Shown here one piece after another: positions 40,333 to 48,459 of a stretch of DNA of 64,000 nt; position 1 is the stretch's first letter, and the number at the start of each line of letters is the position of its first letter. The stretch comes from a virus. The DNA lies in IMG/VR virus record IMGVR_UViG_3300018962_000001, positions 1-64,000 of that record; one strand, written 5' to 3'. The translations under genes were made by a program, and so were the position numbers. The notes below the pieces were generated by a model. It saw only the letters and a list, made by a program, of their open reading frames with translations. It searched no databases and was not told where the DNA came from.

Positions 40333-40802
40333 GTCCCCCATGATCCTTCATCTTTCTGGGATGGCCGACCCTGCGGGGGGTTTGCAGTCCCGGCCACGGG
40401 AGTTCGTCCCAGTTCTTCGCGGATCAACGCCCGCCGGTCGCGTCGATCCAATAGGGCATCGACCACAATCCAGATCTCGGCAAGCACCAATAACCAGCGA
40501 CTAATGGATTGAGTCAGCGATGCGTTGGTCCCAATCCGCGGAGGGACAAACATTTGAATCACCCCAATCGTCGCAAGGACGAGCAGAATCACCAGAAAGG
40601 AGCTTGCCTTGCGAAGATTGCTGTGAATGATAATCTTCACTGATCGGGCGATCGGAACCCCAGATTCTTCGGCGTCTGCAAGGGCATAGCGCCGATCACC
40701 CCAATAGTCAATCACTAAAAGCAGATTGATGCCCAGACCGAGCAGGGCGATCAAGGTCCAGAGTACCTCCAGAAAGTCAACGGTGCGGGTAAGTACGAGC
40801 AC
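40329..40802 (-). CDS. three-TM membrane protein, paralog of the PAS protein's membrane domain
   Basis: 157 aa. TM segments at about 10-32, 66-86 and 95-115. Shared landmarks with the 38984 protein: NLRKASSFLVILLVLATIGV against NLRNVLFRFTVTLIVLVIGV, FVPP against FMPP, and LLDRRDRRAL against LLDRLERVAL. Soluble tail after 120 is disordered. Likely derived from one ancestral holin-like protein. Confidence 0.82.
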   Translation of the reverse strand: MLVLTRTVDFLEVLWTLIALLGLGINLLLVIDYWGDRRYALADAEESGVPIARSVKIIIHSNLRKASSFLVILLVLATIGVIQMFVPPRIGTNASLTQSISRWLLVLAEIWIVVDALLDRRDRRALIREELGRTPVAGTANPPQGRPSQKDEGSWGT

Positions 40803-40989
40803 GGGTCGAATCTCCTTTCCTCCGCGCCTGGAGGCGCGCTTCTTCAGCCAGAGCGGCTAACCGCGCGTCAATCATGCGTTGGCGTTCGCGCGCGCGTGCG
40901 CGCGCAAGATCATCTGGCGTCGGCCCTGAATCGGTGGGCGTAGGTCGGTGGAACAGCTGCCGCAGCCATGTCAGCACTACGTTGCGCAC
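40777..40989 (-). CDS. small helical protein
   Basis: 70 aa from GTG 40989, positioned just after the stop of the nuclease gene with GAGGGTGAT upstream; an ATG at 41034 inside the previous gene is the alternative. Hydrophobic start (VVLTWLRQLF), then an Arg/Ala-rich helix. Confidence 0.6.
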   Translation of the reverse strand: MRNVVLTWLRQLFHRPTPTDSGPTPDDLARARARERQRMIDARLAALAEEARLQARRKGDSTRARTYPHR

Positions 40990-40990
40990 A

Positions 40991-41512
40991 TCACCCTCGA
41001 TCCGGGAGGCCGACGAGCGCACGCGCCTGAGCATAGCCAGCCGATCCTCGATACCATTCTCGATCTGGTGGAAACCCAAAGCCCCAGTTCTGGGTCGCTT
41101 CCTGAACCCCCCGCATGACCTGCACAACATCCATCAACGACTCCCAGGTCACGAGGGACGCCGGATCGGCGTGCACAGGCAGGGTGCGTACCTCGCCAAG
41201 CCAGCGGGTAAAGGTCCGCCGTTGCGGATCGCGATACGATCGCAGCACGGCAGGCGCTCCGACCGGCAGCACGCCGCGCAACATGGTTTGCGCGGCGCGA
41301 CCCGCCTCACGCTCGGCAGCGGTGCCCCGGCGGCTTTCGGGCGTTTGAAGTCCCAGCAACCGAATCTCGATGTCCAGGGCCACTTCAAACCCCGGCCCGC
41401 CCAGAACATACACGGAGTCGCCATCGACGACCTCGGTGATCACCACGCGATAGATGGGCCAGGGCGCGACGGCTTTCAACGCAGCGGGAAACAGATCAAA
41501 CGGTCGAGGCAT
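40991..41512 (-). CDS. staphylococcal-nuclease-like (SNase) protein
   Basis: 173 aa from ATG 41512 (MPRPFDL). SNase OB-fold features: VVDGDSVYV near 28-36, IRLLGLQTPES near 50-60, then an Ala-rich helix with Glu (AAEREAGRAAQTML). The last catalytic Arg may be R101 or R104 in RRTFTRWLGE. No signal peptide. Could degrade host DNA, or be a virion-associated nuclease. Located between a large putative virion protein and the membrane block. Confidence 0.8.
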   Translation of the reverse strand: MPRPFDLFPAALKAVAPWPIYRVVITEVVDGDSVYVLGGPGFEVALDIEIRLLGLQTPESRRGTAAEREAGRAAQTMLRGVLPVGAPAVLRSYRDPQRRTFTRWLGEVRTLPVHADPASLVTWESLMDVVQVMRGVQEATQNWGFGFPPDREWYRGSAGYAQARALVGLPDRG

Positions 41513-41529
41513 GCTATGCCTCCTTTCGG

Positions 41530-42585
41530 CTAAGGAATCTCCTGCGCGGGGGGGAGGGCAGGAACAGTGATCGGCGGACTGGCCGGAGCCTGTTCGAGTC
41601 GATGATGGACCACGGCGCGGCACCAGCGCTGGTAGAACAGGTCAAACAGTTCGCGCGCGTCCGGCGCATACGCCTTGGATCGATCGAGCCAGGTACGGAG
41701 CGTCGCACGGGCCTGCGTGCGGGCGATCTCGACCATCTGGCCGCGGAGCGTGTCGACAATCTGGGCGGCGATCAGATCGGGAGTACGGGCAGCAAGGTCG
41801 GCTAACGCTTGCTCAATCCGCGCACGCAAGTCATCGGGAAACACCGGACTCGTCTGACCGCCGGTATGCGCGCGGTACCGATCGATCCACCACGGGTTCC
41901 CAAACTGCCACAGGGCATCAGGAAACTTCGCCCACAGCACGCCCGCAATATGATCGTCGCTCACCGGCGACACCGCCGGAAGCTGGGCAATGCGAGTCTG
42001 TGCGTCGGCGGCGAGATCCTTGGCATAGTTGGCCCGCTCCACGGCATAGCTGGCCTGCTTCGCGGCGTCCGTTGCCAGCGTTCGGGCAGTGGTGGCAAGC
42101 CCCCGCGCCTCGGCGTCAATCGCCGGGCCAGGCGCGGGGGCTGACCCTCCTCCGCCCCCGATAGCCTCAACAAAGTGCGGCACCGACTCAAAATGACGAG
42201 CCCCAGCGGGATCGGTAAAGGCCATCTGGAGTCCCCAACCAGGCTGGTACGAAAGTTGGCCGCTTTCTTGGCGCGGGGTGACAAACTGTGCCCCCGCAGC
42301 ACTTTGACGCACCACATACCAGCCAAACTGGTTGTTGTCTTTCGGCGCATGGGCCTGGAAGAAAAACCCACTCCAAAAGATCGCGCCATCTGCCGATCGG
42401 TATGCGGCCTGCTGGTGCCCATACGTGGCATAGGAGGATGGTGATCCAATTCCCGCCTGCGCCGGACGCGGACGGTCGCCGTGGATCGCCTGAAGCTCCT
42501 CGGCAAAGCGGAGCATGGCATACTCCGCGGGATCGATCGCGGTAAATCCCGCTGGGGTATCTAACTGGAGGGTTGGAGCACTCAT
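41530..42585 (-). CDS. large hypothetical protein, possible virion or tail fibre component
   Basis: 351 aa. N-terminal beta-rich domain (residues 1-140, aromatic, ending HFVEAIGGG), a Gly/Ser/Pro linker (GGGGGSAPAPGPA), a long Ala-rich helical segment (155-200, ATTARTLATDAAKQASYAVE), and a helical C-terminal domain. It directly follows the amidase with a 4-bp overlap. Could be a tail-tip or fibre-associated protein; no homology recognised. Confidence 0.75.
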   Translation of the reverse strand: MSAPTLQLDTPAGFTAIDPAEYAMLRFAEELQAIHGDRPRPAQAGIGSPSSYATYGHQQAAYRSADGAIFWSGFFFQAHAPKDNNQFGWYVVRQSAAGAQFVTPRQESGQLSYQPGWGLQMAFTDPAGARHFESVPHFVEAIGGGGGSAPAPGPAIDAEARGLATTARTLATDAAKQASYAVERANYAKDLAADAQTRIAQLPAVSPVSDDHIAGVLWAKFPDALWQFGNPWWIDRYRAHTGGQTSPVFPDDLRARIEQALADLAARTPDLIAAQIVDTLRGQMVEIARTQARATLRTWLDRSKAYAPDARELFDLFYQRWCRAVVHHRLEQAPASPPITVPALPPAQEIP

Positions 42586-43745
42586 GATCCACCTTCCGGC
42601 CAGAAAACGCGCGCACCCGTCGCTGCGGTCCAGGCAATAATGCAGTGTGCAAAGACCTGATAGGTGGTCGAATCAATCAGGACTTCCGGGGCGGTTGCCG
42701 GGCCGGGATTGCGTCCGGCATCGACCAGCTCGCGCCACAAGCTCGCAATCCCCCACTCGGCAATATACGGAGCCTCCGTGCCCCACAGGCCGTGATAATC
42801 AGCCATATCATCGCTCCAATCGGTAATCCAGCGGCGCATGGTCAGGGCATCGGCGAATGGATTATTGGCCCCATCGCCGACCGGACTCCAGATGCACCGC
42901 ACGGTCGCAAGTTCATCATTGCCACTTGGGAAGTAGTCAGGTTTCTGCTCCAACCGATCCAGCACATCGTCCAGCGAATCCAGCCAGGAGTGAAAGACCG
43001 GCCAGCCCTCGACGGTGGCACGGACTCGACCGGGATTCATCGGCGTGCGCACATTTCCCCAATTCAGGGTGCGCGTCGCCACTCCCTCGGTGCCAAACGA
43101 CGATTCCTTCCCAATCAACGCCAGGATCGGACCCGGTTTGATTTTGCGCCGGAGAACGCGCGCGTAGCCATCCTGCGCATCCTCTGGCGACAGGATGGGC
43201 CGGAGCGCCCGAACCCACGGACTCAGGGGAATGTCGGGTGGCCCCCGAAGCTCATAGGGCGTCTGAAAACACAGATCGCGGAAGCTTGCCCAAAATGGGA
43301 AGTCGGTCGGATCGGTACGCGGCCCATTCAGCGAGGCAGGGCGACCCGCGGCGATGTCTTGGTGGCGCAGCAATCGCGGAAGCCGCAACGTTTGGCAGTC
43401 TCCCCGAATGACCTGGAGGCAGCGGGCGAGGTGTTCCGGGGACCAGCGTTCCCCCTTGCGATGCCCGATTTCCCAACCGACCCACTGGCTATTCCAGTGA
43501 TTACTCCAGGAATCAGACGCCGCGAGGCGTCCCCACCCCGCATGGTAGGCCACATGGCTCAGGGGGACCATCTCATACACGATGCCCTTGCGGCGCGGGA
43601 TGTACTTATGAATGCTGACGTTGGTGGTCAGGGCGGCGAGATCGCCCGGCTCGTGGCCCTCGGTGGTATGCACAATCCCACCGAGGGTGACCTTGCGCGG
43701 CCCACTGGTCGGTCCCCGTTTCGAGGTATTCACGCGGTAGTTCAT
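42582..43745 (-). CDS. endolysin: N-acetylmuramoyl-L-alanine amidase with C-terminal second domain
   Basis: 387 aa. Residues about 15-155 are an Amidase_2 (PGRP-like) zinc amidase: IVHTTEGH with His26, AYHAGWG with His68 and a late catalytic/zinc region HQD...TDPT near 128-148. Residues about 200-330 resemble a glucosaminidase or lysozyme-like domain: GKESSFGTEG near 212-221 with E214 as candidate acid, and NWGNVRTP. It would cut peptidoglycan at two bonds. No signal peptide, so holin-dependent release is expected. The holin-like gene lies 3 bp upstream. Confidence 0.88.
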   Translation of the reverse strand: MNYRVNTSKRGPTSGPRKVTLGGIVHTTEGHEPGDLAALTTNVSIHKYIPRRKGIVYEMVPLSHVAYHAGWGRLAASDSWSNHWNSQWVGWEIGHRKGERWSPEHLARCLQVIRGDCQTLRLPRLLRHQDIAAGRPASLNGPRTDPTDFPFWASFRDLCFQTPYELRGPPDIPLSPWVRALRPILSPEDAQDGYARVLRRKIKPGPILALIGKESSFGTEGVATRTLNWGNVRTPMNPGRVRATVEGWPVFHSWLDSLDDVLDRLEQKPDYFPSGNDELATVRCIWSPVGDGANNPFADALTMRRWITDWSDDMADYHGLWGTEAPYIAEWGIASLWRELVDAGRNPGPATAPEVLIDSTTYQVFAHCIIAWTAATGARVFWPEGGS

Positions 43746-43748
43746 CGC

Positions 43749-44126
43749 TTAGCCCTCCGGGATCGGATCATCCGACCTGGATTCAGTGGTGGACTCAGGA
43801 GCCGGGCGGCGGCGGCGGCGGTTTTGACGGCCTGCCGCCGCCTGGCTGGTGCTATTGAGTCCCGTCGCCGTGAGCCAGGCGCTGATGCTGGTAATCCCGA
43901 TCTGTGCCCAGGTTTGCCGAGTCCACGGATCGTCCACGGGCAGGGTTGCGGCAGCGAGAATGATCGTGAGCAGGATAGAGAGGCCCAAACCACCAAAAAA
44001 GGCGACCCAGCCCGGTCGTTCGGGCCAGTACATCGTTAACCCATTAATGGTGGCGAAAATAACCGCCGCGATCGACGATGCAAAAAGACCGATCTCGCCA
44101 GCCGTTTGAATTAAAGAACTATCCAT
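43749..44126 (-). CDS. holin-like membrane protein
   Basis: 125 aa from ATG 44126, following CGGAGGAATGGT. Three hydrophobic segments (about 9-28, 34-54, 66-84) and a very basic C-terminal tail (RRRRR from a CGG tract at 43805-43821), the usual topology of phage holins. It precedes the amidase by 3 bp. First gene of the leftward lysis block. Confidence 0.82.
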   Translation of the reverse strand: MDSSLIQTAGEIGLFASSIAAVIFATINGLTMYWPERPGWVAFFGGLGLSILLTIILAAATLPVDDPWTRQTWAQIGITSISAWLTATGLNSTSQAAAGRQNRRRRRPAPESTTESRSDDPIPEG

Positions 44127-44231
44127 ACCATTCCTCCGCACGGTTGGCGGGGCATGCGCGAGGTGCGCCGGTGGGGGCTGGGCACAACACCTCTGGGGGG
44201 CGCGGCAGTCACCGCAGGTTGTGTTCTTGCA

Positions 44232-44237
44232 AGTGTA
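44232..44237 (-). promoter_or_regulatory. possible extended -10 for the lysis block
   Basis: TGTGGTACACT on the minus strand gives an extended -10 (TACACT 44237-44232) without a good -35. It lies in the 244-bp gap between the holin start and the divergent regulator gene. Apart from the rightward promoter, nothing else is recognised in that gap. Confidence 0.3.
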
Positions 44238-44290
44238 CCACAGCCAAGCAGCATGTTGCACGCCACGAGCGAATTGATGGCGGTGCTGTA

Positions 44291-44319
44291 TTGACATGGG
44301 CAGATCAGCGCGCTATACT
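44291..44319 (+). promoter_or_regulatory. promoter of the HTH regulator gene
   Basis: TTGACA (44291-44296), spacer TGGGCAG...GCGCGC, TATACT (44314-44319). Long leader of about 45 nt to ATG 44371. Same family as the early promoters, so the regulator could control itself. Confidence 0.85.
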
Positions 44320-44370
44320 ATACAGCAAACTCGGTGTATGCCGACACATGTCTAGTGAGGATGAACCACA

Positions 44371-44766
44371 ATGGCAACAGGCAGTAGCCCGCGGACGACC
44401 CGGACGATCCGGGCACGCGGACGCTTAATTACTTTCCCAGAAAAGCTCAAAGCGCTGGGACCCAATGATCAAGCGCGCGGCCAGGCGCTCGGCTTGTCGC
44501 GGCGCTGTGTCCAGGCATACTCGCAAGGCGAGTTTCCGCACGGGTTAGAACAATTGATGTTATCGCCCGACTTGCTGCGCGCCTTGGCCGATGATGCCGA
44601 CCGTATCCTGCTCGAAAATGCGGAACAGATCGCCGACCAGGCCAATCCAGAGTCGAACGCTGATAGCACGACCAGCGACTCCGCGCAGGACGGCAGCCTC
44701 ACCGAGTCCCCGGAGACCGAGCAGCCCGTGCTCGCGGTCCAGGACTCCCCGGTCGATCCTACGTAG
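44371..44766 (+). CDS. HTH transcription regulator, candidate phage repressor
   Basis: 131 aa. Residues about 20-62 look like an HTH (FPEKLKALGPNDQARGQALG, then SRRCVQAYSQGEFP as recognition helix). The C-terminal half is acidic and disordered (ESNADSTTSDSAQDG). It stands alone upstream of the replication module, where lambda-type phages carry their regulators. It has its own family promoter and is followed by a terminator, so it is a candidate binder of the shared GCGC operators. Confidence 0.78.
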   Translation: MATGSSPRTTRTIRARGRLITFPEKLKALGPNDQARGQALGLSRRCVQAYSQGEFPHGLEQLMLSPDLLRALADDADRILLENAEQIADQANPESNADSTTSDSAQDGSLTESPETEQPVLAVQDSPVDPT

Positions 44767-44767
44767 C

Positions 44768-44794
44768 CATCCCCGGTCACCCTGACCGGGGATG
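44768..44794 (+). terminator. hairpin terminator after the regulator gene
   Basis: 12-bp perfect arms (44768-44779, 44783-44794), CCC loop, directly after the stop at 44766. Weak U-tract (TGATTC). Confidence 0.6.
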
Positions 44795-44869
44795 TGATTC
44801 CCCGCCGATCGTCCAGGGCGGTGCGCTCCCACCGCCGGATTCGGAGTCACCCCAACCTCTTGACATAGG

Positions 44870-44898
44870 CACGTTCTTGCGCTATCCTTGAGCCGAAG
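44870..44898 (+). promoter_or_regulatory. promoter, phage family
   Basis: TTGACA (44870-44875), spacer TAGGCAC...TTGCGC, TATCCT (44893-44898). Heads the 44910-45377 gene and possibly the replication module. Confidence 0.87.
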
Positions 44899-44909
44899 AA
44901 GGAGGCGTG

Positions 44910-45377
44910 ATGACGACACCACCCCTGCCCCACCGCAATCGCACGACGGCGGGCCGCACCAAGATCCCGGATGATGCCGTGCTCGTTCCCGGCGAGCTGG
45001 TGATTTGGGGCAATGGATCGCCGACCAATGCCCTGCCCATGCGCGTTGTTCGCGTGGTCGGTCAGCACCACGATCTCGATCGTGAGATTTTCTGCGATGA
45101 TGATCCCAAGATCTGCTACGACATCTCGGCGCTCTATTACCCGACCGACGAGGAGAAGGACGCATACTATGCGTGGGAGTCCCGTGCGCCGATTCAGATG
45201 ATCCATGCCGCGCTGTGGAAACATGGCATGACTCTATTCCGAGTCCATTCCCACCAAATCCCGACCCATGATTGGTGTAGTATTAACGGCGCGGCCCTTT
45301 TGGGAGTCGAGTGGATTGGAAAGCACGCGCTGGATGTCGATCGCCGCCGCCTGGCGCAAAACGATGCGCTATGGTAA
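44910..45377 (+). CDS. hypothetical protein
   Basis: 155 aa, alpha/beta, unknown. ATG 44910 follows AAGAAGGAGGCGTG. SH3-like start (VLVPGELVIWGNG) and an acidic middle (FCDDDPKICYD). It precedes a structured 200-bp leader in front of the replication genes. Confidence 0.75.
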   Translation: MTTPPLPHRNRTTAGRTKIPDDAVLVPGELVIWGNGSPTNALPMRVVRVVGQHHDLDREIFCDDDPKICYDISALYYPTDEEKDAYYAWESRAPIQMIHAALWKHGMTLFRVHSHQIPTHDWCSINGAALLGVEWIGKHALDVDRRRLAQNDALW

Positions 45378-45453
45378 GATAGCACGGACGCCCCCCGGCG
45401 AAAGGCTCTGGCAGGCCGAACGATGTGGAGCACCAATACGCGAGTCCGAGTGG

Positions 45454-45533
45454 CACCTGCCCTGCGGGCTGGTCTTTGACATTCCCTGCATCGGGAATTG
45501 CCAGATGTCAAAGCCCGGCCCAGAGGGCAGGTG
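45454..45533 (+). ncRNA. long structured hairpin in the replication leader
   Basis: 28-nt arms (45454-45481 and 45506-45533) with only three mismatches and one wobble, enclosing a small inner stem (45482-45486 with 45493-45497). It lies in the 206-bp gap before the initiator gene. No ORF of note. It could be an attenuator, a ligand-sensing leader, a priming structure or a separate small RNA. Confidence 0.55.
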
Positions 45534-45583
45534 TCTTGCTATCGTGAAAAGAAGCCCTGACCTGAAACATGGAAGGAGCACGT

Positions 45584-46498
45584 ATGCCCCCAGCGAAAAT
45601 ACATGACCGGCGACGATGGGGCTTTGGACAGGTTGATGAGGAAGTCGTGAAAGTGCATGGTCCCCAGATCGGCGCGATCGGGATTGCCATTTACACGGCG
45701 CTCGCAACCTATGCCCACGGGAAAGACGAATGCGATCCCAGTATCGGGACGATCGCCGAGCATCTTGATGTCACCAAACCCACCGTCCGCAAATATCTCA
45801 ATAAGCTCCGGGCCGCTGGACTCGTCGATTGGCCCGATCCCCCGGAACGAATCAAAGGAACCCCTGGTGATCCACGGCTGTACCGCTTATTACCCGTTGA
45901 TAAAGCCGATCCCCTGAAGGTGAATGCGCGGTACTACCGCCAACTCGCGGCCCAAACCCCGCATCAGAACGTAGGAAACGACGTTGACTACCCGCAGGGG
46001 GTAGGAAACGACGTTGACCACGGGGGTCAATCTCCTTTACCACCCCAGGAAACGACGTTGACTACCCCTGGTCAAACAGCTATACCACCCGTAGTAAATG
46101 ACGTTGACCCGAATAAGAGATCCGGCGAAAGAGTCTTAGATCGGCGGCGGCGTGAGTCGGATGCGCCGGAGGATCGCGTTCAGGCTGTGCGCAAAGTGCT
46201 GGCTGAAATGAATATGTTTCGGTCGCAGATCGAGAAATGTTTACGGGGCCGACCGGATCTCACGGTCGAGGAGCTGACGACCTATGCGCCGAAGTTTCTG
46301 GCGGCCAAGAAACGGGAGGGCAAGTTCAAGCCGATCGTCTTTTTAGTCGAGTTATTCGAGAACGGGGGAAGTTTGATTCCGGCCACGCGCGAGGACGATT
46401 CTCCGGCGGCGGCGGCGGAAACCCAGGCCGATGAGATTCGGCGGCGTGCCTTGGAACGCAACCGTCGATCCGATCCGACCTATCCCGGAGACCGCTAA
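45584..46498 (+). CDS. replication initiator with internal iterons (lambda O-like)
   Basis: 304 aa from ATG 45584, following GGAAGGAGCACGT. Residues about 15-100 form a winged helix of the replication-protein O / DnaD type (IGTIAEHLDVTKPTVRKYLNKLRAAGLV). The middle (120-185) is repetitive because it is encoded by four iterons (GNDVDYPQ, GNDVDHGG, VVNDVDPN). The C-terminal part is helical and may load the helicase encoded next door. Expected to melt the origin and recruit the DnaB-type helicase. Confidence 0.87.
   Translation: MPPAKIHDRRRWGFGQVDEEVVKVHGPQIGAIGIAIYTALATYAHGKDECDPSIGTIAEHLDVTKPTVRKYLNKLRAAGLVDWPDPPERIKGTPGDPRLYRLLPVDKADPLKVNARYYRQLAAQTPHQNVGNDVDYPQGVGNDVDHGGQSPLPPQETTLTTPGQTAIPPVVNDVDPNKRSGERVLDRRRRESDAPEDRVQAVRKVLAEMNMFRSQIEKCLRGRPDLTVEELTTYAPKFLAAKKREGKFKPIVFLVELFENGGSLIPATREDDSPAAAAETQADEIRRRALERNRRSDPTYPGDR
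45971..46110 (+). repeat. iteron cluster, probable origin of replication
   Basis: Four direct repeats of about 20 bp with core AAACGACGTTGAC (fourth copy AAATGACGTTGAC) start at 45971, 46001, about 46045 and 46091. Spacings of 30, 44 and 46 bp. They sit inside the initiator gene, the arrangement of lambda ori within gene O. Two GGTCAA half-copies lie between them near 46026 and 46070. Confidence 0.82.
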
Positions 46499-47860
46499 AT
46501 GGAAAAAGCACTACCGCACAATGAAAGCGCGGAACGGGCCACGCTCGGCGCAATCCTCCTGGATCGCGATGCCATCATCCCCGTCGCTTCCTGGTTGGAC
46601 GAGTCACATTTTTATGTCGAAAAGCATGGGTGGGTGTACGCGGCGCAGGTAGCCTGCCTTAAGCGCCATGTGCCACCGGATCTCGTCAATGTTGCCGAGG
46701 AGTTACGCACGCGCGGGCAGTTAGATCAGATTGGTGGCGTTCCCTTCCTCGTCGATCTCTCCAATAGCGCACCGACCTCCGTTCATGTGGAGTATTATGC
46801 GCACGCGGTTTGGAAAACCGCGAGGAATCGTCGCGGGATCGCGGCTGGTGGGCAGATCGCCGCGCTCTATTACGAGGAAGATCGCGACTCCGAGGAGCTT
46901 GACCAGGAAGCGCGGCGGCTGCTCCACGCCGCCCAGTCGGAACAACTCGACACCGATCTTCAAACGATCGCACAGGTTGTTGCCGAGCGCGAAGCGCAGT
47001 TTAACAAGCCTGTGGAACCGGCGATCTCGACGGGGTTGATCGATCTGGACCGGCTGCTGAATGGTGGCTATCACAAGGACGATCAGATCATCATTGCCGC
47101 GCGGCCCGGTATCGGCAAAAGCTCGCTGATGGGGCATACCATGCGCCATAACCTGTTTTTGCCAGCGCCGCCGCGCATCCATACGTGCGAACTGGAAATG
47201 CGCAATCTGAACCTGCTCGACCGCATGCTCGCGTCCGATACCGGCCTGGATCTGTCCTTGTTTCGGCGCAATGACTTTACCGATGAGCAACTCGTCATGG
47301 TCATGGAGGCCATGTATCGGTACGAGGGCGTGCCGCTCTCACTCGATCAACGCATGAGCGTGGATATTGATGGCCTGTGGAAACGGATTGAGCTTCAGGC
47401 CAGTCGCGTTGGCAAGCCGGATCTCTTGTTCGTTGATTATCTCCAACTCGTCGGCGGCGGCTTTGTGAAAAAGGGTCGATCGGCAGCGAACCGCCAGGAA
47501 GAAGTGGCGTATGTGTCGGCACGACTCAAAGCGCTGGCACGCGAGTTAAATATCCCCGTGGTGGCGTTGGCGCAATTATCGCGGGAGATCGAGAAACGGG
47601 GCGGCCCGCCCATGCTCGCCGACTTACGCGAATCCGGCGCGATCGAGCAGAACGCCGATATAGTGATTCTGGCCTGGCGTCCCGATCTGGAAGAAGAAAC
47701 GCAGGAGGAGCGGACCGAACGGCAACGGTTAAAAATTCCGGTTCGCGTCGAACTGATTGTGGCAAAACATCGCAACGGACCAACCGGCGCGGTGAACGTG
47801 CTGGTGCAGGATTGGGATGGGGTCTGGTTAAACGCATCCGATCGGGTTGATCAGTACTAA
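46499..47860 (+). CDS. dnaB: replicative DNA helicase, DnaB family
   Basis: 453 aa, normal DnaB length. N-terminal helical domain (1-105) starts with the typical HNESAERATLGAILLD. RecA-like motor: STGLIDLDRLLNGG at 177-190, Walker A ARPGIGKS at 201-208, LLFVDYLQL as Walker B near 312-320, then QLSREIEKR and DLRESGAIEQNAD. Unwinds DNA at the fork as a hexamer. Start ATG 46499 follows the initiator stop with a one-base overlap (TAAATG). Confidence 0.97.
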   Translation: MEKALPHNESAERATLGAILLDRDAIIPVASWLDESHFYVEKHGWVYAAQVACLKRHVPPDLVNVAEELRTRGQLDQIGGVPFLVDLSNSAPTSVHVEYYAHAVWKTARNRRGIAAGGQIAALYYEEDRDSEELDQEARRLLHAAQSEQLDTDLQTIAQVVAEREAQFNKPVEPAISTGLIDLDRLLNGGYHKDDQIIIAARPGIGKSSLMGHTMRHNLFLPAPPRIHTCELEMRNLNLLDRMLASDTGLDLSLFRRNDFTDEQLVMVMEAMYRYEGVPLSLDQRMSVDIDGLWKRIELQASRVGKPDLLFVDYLQLVGGGFVKKGRSAANRQEEVAYVSARLKALARELNIPVVALAQLSREIEKRGGPPMLADLRESGAIEQNADIVILAWRPDLEEETQEERTERQRLKIPVRVELIVAKHRNGPTGAVNVLVQDWDGVWLNASDRVDQY

Positions 47861-47874
47861 GGAGGAGACGAAGC

Positions 47875-48435
47875 ATGAGCCAGAGGAACCCAAGCTTATT
47901 CGATCCGCCCCCACCGGAGGCGACCGGCCTGCGCGTGGTCTGCCGAAAATGCGGCACCATTGTCACGGAGGGCGTGCCGCCGAATCAGGTGGTGGACACC
48001 TGTGGGTCGTGTCGATCAACGCCACGCGCTGCTCCGGTTGCGGCGGCCATTCGCCCGCCGCGCTATTTTGGGATGGTTCGCATGCTGCCCTTAGATGCGG
48101 CGACCTACACGTTCCCACCGCAAGGACCGGAGGCGGAACCGGCAGCGATTCGCCTCCTGTATGACCAATCGCGCCGGACCAGTACCCGGCGGGTGGCGGA
48201 GAATCTGCGCAAAATGCGCGTGAGTCTCCATTGCTGGCGGGGATGGGTGTTTCTTACGCTGGCGCGCAAAGAACGACGCATCAGTGACACCGAGATCTTA
48301 AATGCCCGTACGGTATTCGGCATTCCCGGCGGTGCCGTGCGGTGTCCGCCCACCGGGTTGCAATCGACGATCATCAGCGGCAGTGTTTGGTATGACGTGT
48401 GCTATGCTTGGTGGGAACCACAGGAGAGTCGCTAA
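47875..48435 (+). CDS. zinc-ribbon protein of the replication operon
   Basis: 186 aa. Zinc ribbon CRKCGTIV near 23-30 and CGSC near 43-46. The rest is an unknown alpha/beta domain with many Arg. ATG 47875 follows AAGGAGGAGACGAAGC. Co-transcribed with dnaB, so a role in replication or transcription is plausible. Confidence 0.78.
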   Translation: MSQRNPSLFDPPPPEATGLRVVCRKCGTIVTEGVPPNQVVDTCGSCRSTPRAAPVAAAIRPPRYFGMVRMLPLDAATYTFPPQGPEAEPAAIRLLYDQSRRTSTRRVAENLRKMRVSLHCWRGWVFLTLARKERRISDTEILNARTVFGIPGGAVRCPPTGLQSTIISGSVWYDVCYAWWEPQESR

Positions 48436-48459
48436 CCATTGAGCAGCGTGGAGGCTTTG

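Noticed and set aside
42645-44039. 464-aa open frame on the plus strand over amidase and holin
   Set aside because: Shadow frame in GC-rich DNA. The minus-strand proteins are clearly an amidase and a holin-like protein.
48439-48459. TTG start for the phosphatase
   Set aside because: The ribosome-binding site GTGGAGG lies downstream of it and ATG 48460 gives a proper signal peptide.
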